A stretch of DNA of 9,547 bases from the NCBI GenBank assembly GCA_025458665.1, contig JALOSG010000196.1, positions 1 through 9,547 on the forward strand. Direction: 5' to 3'. The translations under genes were made by a program, and so were the position numbers. The notes under the pieces are model-generated. The model was not told the DNA's origin. It was given only the letters and a program-made list of their open reading frames with translations, and searched no databases. This document shows, in pieces, positions 5,832 to 9,547 of the stretch. This DNA is from Serpentinimonas sp. Lineage in GTDB: Bacteria > Pseudomonadota > Gammaproteobacteria > Burkholderiales > Burkholderiaceae_C. Each line of letters begins with the position of its first letter. Position 1 is the stretch's first letter.

Positions 5832-7075
5832 ACGGCATCGAACCCGGCCGCCTGCAGCTGGCGCACCACGTCCTGCACATGCTCGCGGCCACGGGTTTGC
5901 AGTTCCAGTTCAATCTCCACGTTCTGCGCGGCCAGCAGGGTGAAGGCGCGCTGGTGGTGCACCTCGTTCACGTTGGCGCCGGCATCGGCCACCAGCCGGG
6001 CAATCTGCGCCAGGTTGCCCGGTACATCGCGCGCACTCACCTTGATGCGCACCAGCCGGCCCGCGCGCACCATGCCGCGTTCGATGATGGAGGCCAGCAG
6101 CAGCGGGTCGATGTTGCCGCCGCACAGAATCAGGCCCACCTTGCGGCCCCGGAAGCGCTCCGGGTGGCACAGCAGCGCCGCCAGTCCGGCCGCGCCCGCG
6201 CCTTCCACCAGCGTTTTCTCAATCTCCAGCAGCATCACAATGGCCTGCTCGATATCGCCCTCGTCCACCAGCAGCCAGTCTTGCGGGTGCAGGCGTTCGC
6301 GCAGGATGGCCATGGGCAACTGCCCCGGCGTACCCACCGCAATGCCTTCGGCGATGGTGTTGAGCGCCTGTGTGTGGTGGCTGCCGGTGAGCGCGTTCAC
6401 CATGGCGGGAAAGCGCCGCGTCTGCACGCCCACCACCTCAATGCCAGGCTTGAGCGACTGCGCCGCCAGCGTCACCCCGCTGATGAGACCGCCCCCGCCG
6501 GTGGCCACCACCAGCACCTCCAGGTCGGGCTGCGCGCGCAGCATCTCCAGCCCCACGGTGCCCTGGCCCGCCACAATGGCCGGGTCGTCGTAGGGGTGCA
6601 CGAACACCAGGCCTTCCTGTTCGGCCAGGCGGCGCGCTTCGGCCCGGGCTTCATCGAGCGTGTCGCCGTGCAGCACCACCTCGGCGCCAAAGCCGCGCGT
6701 GCGGTCCACCTTCACGCCGGGTGTGAAACGCGGCATGACGATGACGGCGCGCAGGCCCAGCCGCTGTGCGTGGTAGGCCACCCCTTGCGCGTGGTTGCCC
6801 GCCGACATGGCCACCACGCCCCGGCGGCGCTCGGCCTCGGTGAGCTGGCTGAGCTTGTTGCAGGCGCCGCGCTCCTTGAAGGACGCGGTGTACTGCAGGT
6901 TCTCGAACTTCAGGTACACCTCGGCGCCGGTGATTTGCGACAGCGTGCGCGAGGCCACGCAGGGCGTGTCCAGCACCTGGCCGCGCAGGGTCTCGGCGGC
7001 GCGTTCTATGTCGGCCAGCGTGAGCGGCGGCACTTCGGCAGGAGTGGCAGTGACAGTGGCAGTGGCAGGATTCAT
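5822..7075 (-). CDS. ilvA: Threonine ammonia-lyase (threonine dehydratase) with C-terminal ACT domain
   Basis: PLP enzyme converting L-threonine to 2-oxobutyrate and ammonia, the first committed step toward isoleucine. The 417-residue product has the fold-type II catalytic domain at about 16-335: TASFKERGA (63-71) with PLP lysine K67, SAGNHAQG (91-98), the phosphate-binding ATGGGGLISG (191-200), VEGAGAAGLAAL (290-301) and CGGNID (318-323). A short ACT-like domain follows at about 341-417 (RLVRIKVSARDVPGNLAQIARL and onward). This is the medium-length form (about 400 residues), unlike the roughly 510-residue E. coli IlvA with its longer regulatory region; some relatives are called catabolic (TdcB-like), so the symbol is a best fit. 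The ATG at 7075 lacks a strong Shine-Dalgarno. The extreme N-terminus (ATATVTATP) is encoded by a hexamer repeat. It is transcribed divergently from the AAA+ gene and heads the thioesterase pair. Confidence 0.93.
   Translation of the reverse strand: MNPATATVTATPAEVPPLTLADIERAAETLRGQVLDTPCVASRTLSQITGAEVYLKFENLQYTASFKERGACNKLSQLTEAERRRGVVAMSAGNHAQGVAYHAQRLGLRAVIVMPRFTPGVKVDRTRGFGAEVVLHGDTLDEARAEARRLAEQEGLVFVHPYDDPAIVAGQGTVGLEMLRAQPDLEVLVVATGGGGLISGVTLAAQSLKPGIEVVGVQTRRFPAMVNALTGSHHTQALNTIAEGIAVGTPGQLPMAILRERLHPQDWLLVDEGDIEQAIVMLLEIEKTLVEGAGAAGLAALLCHPERFRGRKVGLILCGGNIDPLLLASIIERGMVRAGRLVRIKVSARDVPGNLAQIARLVADAGANVNEVHHQRAFTLLAAQNVEIELELQTRGREHVQDVVRQLQAAGFDAVVM
7043..7066. repeat. Four tandem AGTGGC-type hexamers inside the 5' end of ilvA
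   Basis: AGTGGC, AGTGAC, AGTGGC, AGTGGC run head to tail, read on the plus strand. On the ilvA strand they encode alternating Ala/Val and Thr in the disordered N-terminal tail (about residues 4-11). Six-base units keep the reading frame, so gain or loss would only lengthen or shorten the tail. Confidence 0.75.
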
Positions 7076-7192
7076 GGTGGCCTATTGTGGCGCCAACCCC
7101 TCCCGGCAAGGAACATCCTGCACCCACATTGCTACCCCCTCTTCCCACTGGCACCAAGCTGGGTTATGGTTCCGCGCAGGAGGCCCCACGGC
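7076..7192. promoter_or_regulatory. Divergent intergenic region between ilvA and the AAA+ gene
   Basis: 117 bases between divergent starts must hold signals for both genes. For the plus strand, TTCCCA (7142-7147), 17 bases, TATGGT (7165-7170) is a candidate sigma70-type promoter with four matches in each box; it would start just before the strong AGGAGG ribosome site (7178-7183). For ilvA, TTGGTG with TAGCAA at 17 bases on the minus strand is only a poor match. I see no attenuator-like leader peptide or T-box for ilvA regulation. Box assignments are tentative. Confidence 0.35.
7178..7183 (+). promoter_or_regulatory. Strong ribosome binding site of the AAA+ gene
   Basis: AGGAGG lies nine bases before ATG 7193 and decides the start. 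An in-frame ATG at 7166 lies upstream of this site, would place the Shine-Dalgarno inside the coding region, and has no ribosome site of its own. Confidence 0.7.
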
Positions 7193-9547
7193 ATGGTCAA
7201 GCGCGCCACTTCCCTCAAGGGACAGGAACGGCTGGTCCGCGACAGGACGGCCCTGGCCGTGCCCGAACGCGCCGATGCCCGCAGCCGCAGCACCGCGGCC
7301 AAGCCCGCCTTGACCACCCGCACCACCGCCAGCATGGGCCAGTTGCTGGTGCCGCGTGGCGTGCAGGACGCGCCCGTGCTCGACCTCATGTGTTCGCACT
7401 TCGTGCTGGCGCTGGCGGCGCGCCAGGGCCCGCGCTTCAATGTGCGCCGCGACCTCAACAGCCTGCTGGCACTCACCGGGCGGCATCTGGTCTGGCCGCT
7501 CACCGTGCTGCAGCGCCTGCGCGCATTCCTGGAATTGCGCTGCCGCGACAACAGCCTGTGGGCCGGGCAGGCGCGGCTGTCGGCCAACGCCTTCATGGAC
7601 CGCTTTGGCGTGTGGCAAGGCCCGTACGAGGAAGGCACGCTGTTTTTCCATCTGGACGAATACGCCAAGGAGTGCCCCAAAGACGTGCTGGCCGTGCTGG
7701 CCGCCACCGGCGAATGGCTCAGCCGCGGGCTGGAGCGGCGCCACACGCGACTGGAGAAAAACCTCGATGAGCTGGCGGGCCTGCTGCACCTGAACCGCGC
7801 CGAACGTGCGCTGCTGCTGTACGGCACGCTGGCGCGCTACCAGCGTGAGCTGCGCTCCATCCTGGTGGAGTTCAAGGTGAACAACGCCCCCGAGGCCTTT
7901 GCCGCCATGGCCGAAGTGGCCGGCGTGGACCCAGCCGAGCTGGGCGAGGCGCTGCGCGCCGGCTCCCGGCTGGAGCGCATCGGGCTGCTGGACAACCTGC
8001 TGTCGGAACACAACATCACCGATCTGGCCGACCTCATGAAGGTGAGCGAGCGCATTCCGCCCGTGCTCATGCGCGAGTACCGCGACCGCAACGAACTCAT
8101 GGCCGTGTTCACCCGGCCAGCGGCGCGGTCGGCCCTGGGTGTGGCCGATTTCGACTTCGCCCGCGAAGACCTGCAAGTCCTGTGCACGCTGCTGCGCGAA
8201 GCCGTGGCCCGCCAGGAGCCCGGCGTGAACGTGCTCATTTACGGCCCGCCCGGAACGGGGAAAACCGAACTAGCCCGCGTGGCCGCGCAGACCGTGGGGC
8301 TGGAGTTGTTCGAGGTGGAATACGCCGACCGCGACGGCCACAGCCTGAGCGGCCGCGACCGCTACCGTTCGCTGCAGATTGCGCAGGTGTTCCTGAAAGG
8401 CACCGCGCAGTCGGTGCTGCTGTTCGATGAGGTGGAAGACGTGTTCCCGCCGCTGTCCTCCGACCTGTCGCAACGCATGGCGCGGGCCGACTTGTCGGGC
8501 CCGGCCAGCAGCAGTGTGAGCGGCAAGGCCTGGGTGAACCAGATGCTGGAGACCAACCCGGTGCCCACGCTCTGGGTGACCAACCGCATCGAGCAGATAG
8601 ACCCGGCTTTCCGGCGCCGCTTTGCCTACCACATGGAGCTGAAAAGCCCGCCGCCGGGCGCCCGCGAACGGCTGGTGCGCCGCACGCTGGAGGGCGAAGC
8701 CGTGTCCGACGGGTTGGTATCCCGCCTGACCGAACGCCCCGGCCTGACACCGGCGCAGATACGCACGGCGGTGCGCTTTGCCAGGCTGGTGGGTACCCCA
8801 GAAGGTGCCAGCGTGCCCGGTGCCCAAGAGCCTGGCACCGCCATGGACGCCCTGATCGAGCGCCAGCTGCGCCAGGCCGACCACGCCCTGGGCCGCCGCA
8901 ACGATACGGCCAGCCGCCACAACCCCATGGACTACGGCCTGCACTGGCTGAATCTGGACGCCCGCTACGACCTGCCGCGCACGCTGGCGGCCTTGCGCGC
9001 GCGCGGCCACGGCACGCTGTGCTTCCACGGCCCGCCAGGCAGCGGCAAAACCGCGCTGGCCGAGCACATGGCGCACGCGTTGCAGCGCCCGCTCATGGTG
9101 CGGCAGGCCAGCGACCTGATGAGCAAGTTCGTGGGCGAGACCGAACAGCAGATGGCCGCCATGTTTGCCGAAGCCGAAGCCGAAAAGGCCGTGCTGCTGC
9201 TGGACGAAGCCGACAGCTTTTTGCTGGACCGGCGCGGCGCCCAGCGCCACCACGAGGTGAGCGAGGTCAACGAGATGCTGCAGGGCATGGAGCGCTTCCG
9301 CGGCATCTTCATCTGCACCACCAACCTGCTGGACCGCATGGACGCGGCCGCCCTGCGGCGCTTCACCTTCAAGGTGCGCTTCCGCGAGGCCCTGTTCGTG
9401 CAGACCGTGCTCGGGCCAGAGCACGGGCATGCGTGGCCGGAAGTGCTGCCCCAGTCGCTGCGCCAGCGTCTGCGCGGGCTCGATGCGCTGTGCCTGGGCG
9501 ACTTCGCCGCGGTGAAGCGCCAGTGCGACATCCTGCAGGAAACGCTC
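7193..9547 (+). CDS. Tandem AAA+ ATPase (Cdc48/SpoVK-like), 3' end beyond window
   Basis: An uninterrupted frame of 785 codons with no stop before the window end. Residues 1-50 are basic and low complexity. About 55-330 is a largely helical region I do not recognise. AAA+ module 1 follows: Walker A GPPGTGKTE (351-359, K357), Walker B VLLFDEVED (408-416), sensor 1 WVTN (461-464) and an Arg-rich FRRRF (473-477). A Pro/Gly-rich linker lies at about 534-550. Module 2 has Walker A GPPGSGKTA (613-621, K619), pore-loop-like SKFVGE (644-649), Walker B VLLLDEAD (667-674), sensor 1 CTTN (708-711) and ALRRF (720-724) at the arginine-finger position. It belongs to the broad COG0464-type group, probably a hexameric cytoplasmic remodelling or unfolding ATPase; substrate and partners are unknown. 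No protease motif (HEXXH) or membrane segment is seen in the part available. The start is fixed by AGGAGG nine bases upstream. Confidence 0.9.
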   Translation, partial: MVKRATSLKGQERLVRDRTALAVPERADARSRSTAAKPALTTRTTASMGQLLVPRGVQDAPVLDLMCSHFVLALAARQGPRFNVRRDLNSLLALTGRHLVWPLTVLQRLRAFLELRCRDNSLWAGQARLSANAFMDRFGVWQGPYEEGTLFFHLDEYAKECPKDVLAVLAATGEWLSRGLERRHTRLEKNLDELAGLLHLNRAERALLLYGTLARYQRELRSILVEFKVNNAPEAFAAMAEVAGVDPAELGEALRAGSRLERIGLLDNLLSEHNITDLADLMKVSERIPPVLMREYRDRNELMAVFTRPAARSALGVADFDFAREDLQVLCTLLREAVARQEPGVNVLIYGPPGTGKTELARVAAQTVGLELFEVEYADRDGHSLSGRDRYRSLQIAQVFLKGTAQSVLLFDEVEDVFPPLSSDLSQRMARADLSGPASSSVSGKAWVNQMLETNPVPTLWVTNRIEQIDPAFRRRFAYHMELKSPPPGARERLVRRTLEGEAVSDGLVSRLTERPGLTPAQIRTAVRFARLVGTPEGASVPGAQEPGTAMDALIERQLRQADHALGRRNDTASRHNPMDYGLHWLNLDARYDLPRTLAALRARGHGTLCFHGPPGSGKTALAEHMAHALQRPLMVRQASDLMSKFVGETEQQMAAMFAEAEAEKAVLLLDEADSFLLDRRGAQRHHEVSEVNEMLQGMERFRGIFICTTNLLDRMDAAALRRFTFKVRFREALFVQTVLGPEHGHAWPEVLPQSLRQRLRGLDALCLGDFAAVKRQCDILQETL

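Noticed and set aside
5358..6593. 411-codon plus-strand open frame
   Set aside because: Antisense to the thioesterase and ilvA, whose motifs are clear; Ser/Arg/Pro-rich shadow.
7082..8176. 364-codon minus-strand open frame
   Set aside because: Antisense to the AAA+ gene with Gln/His/Ala-rich composition and no domain.
9168..9188. GCCGAA triplet of hexamers in the AAA+ gene
   Set aside because: Encodes Ala-Glu repeats in a helix; expected from codon bias and not unusual.
8270..9430. 386-codon minus-strand open frame
   Set aside because: Antisense to both AAA+ modules, which carry intact Walker motifs on the plus strand.

Overview
The window reads as chromosomal DNA of a GC-rich Gram-negative bacterium. 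Gene content and codon bias suggest a betaproteobacterium, probably Burkholderiales/Comamonadaceae; this is inference from gene style, not a database match. There are no rRNA, tRNA, CRISPR or IS features. Genes are densely packed, and strong GC3 bias creates many long antisense shadow ORFs that are not genes.

Layout. (1) 7-2213, minus strand: an HDOD-domain protein gene overlaps, at its 3' end, a membrane polyprenyl-phosphate sugar-1-phosphate transferase gene of the WcaJ type, which initiates exopolysaccharide or capsule repeat units. (2) 2214-2432: a divergent intergenic region containing an AT-rich island. (3) 2433-5115, plus strand: a molybdate ABC transporter operon modA-modB-modC. As read here, modC is frameshifted: the ATPase domain is intact, but the C-terminal Mop/TOBE regulatory domain lies in another frame, probably because one C was lost from a C run near 4727. 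(4) 5143-7075, minus strand: threonine ammonia-lyase (ilvA), then a PaaI-like hotdog thioesterase, then a 47-residue single-pass membrane protein, all in one direction and probably partly co-transcribed. (5) 7193-9547, plus strand, running off the window: a large protein with two AAA+ ATPase modules and an unrecognised helical N-terminal region.

How the genes work together: ModA captures molybdate in the periplasm, ModB forms the membrane channel and ModC powers import for molybdenum-cofactor enzymes. IlvA deaminates threonine to 2-oxobutyrate for isoleucine synthesis and carries a C-terminal ACT-type regulatory domain. The HDOD/sugar-transferase pair may link a signalling scaffold to surface polysaccharide initiation. 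The least explained items are the tandem AAA+ protein and the small membrane protein. I see no clear defence or mobile system; the most useful observations are the modC frameshift, the unannotated-size small protein, the asymmetric AAA+ protein and short tandem repeats at both ends of ilvA.
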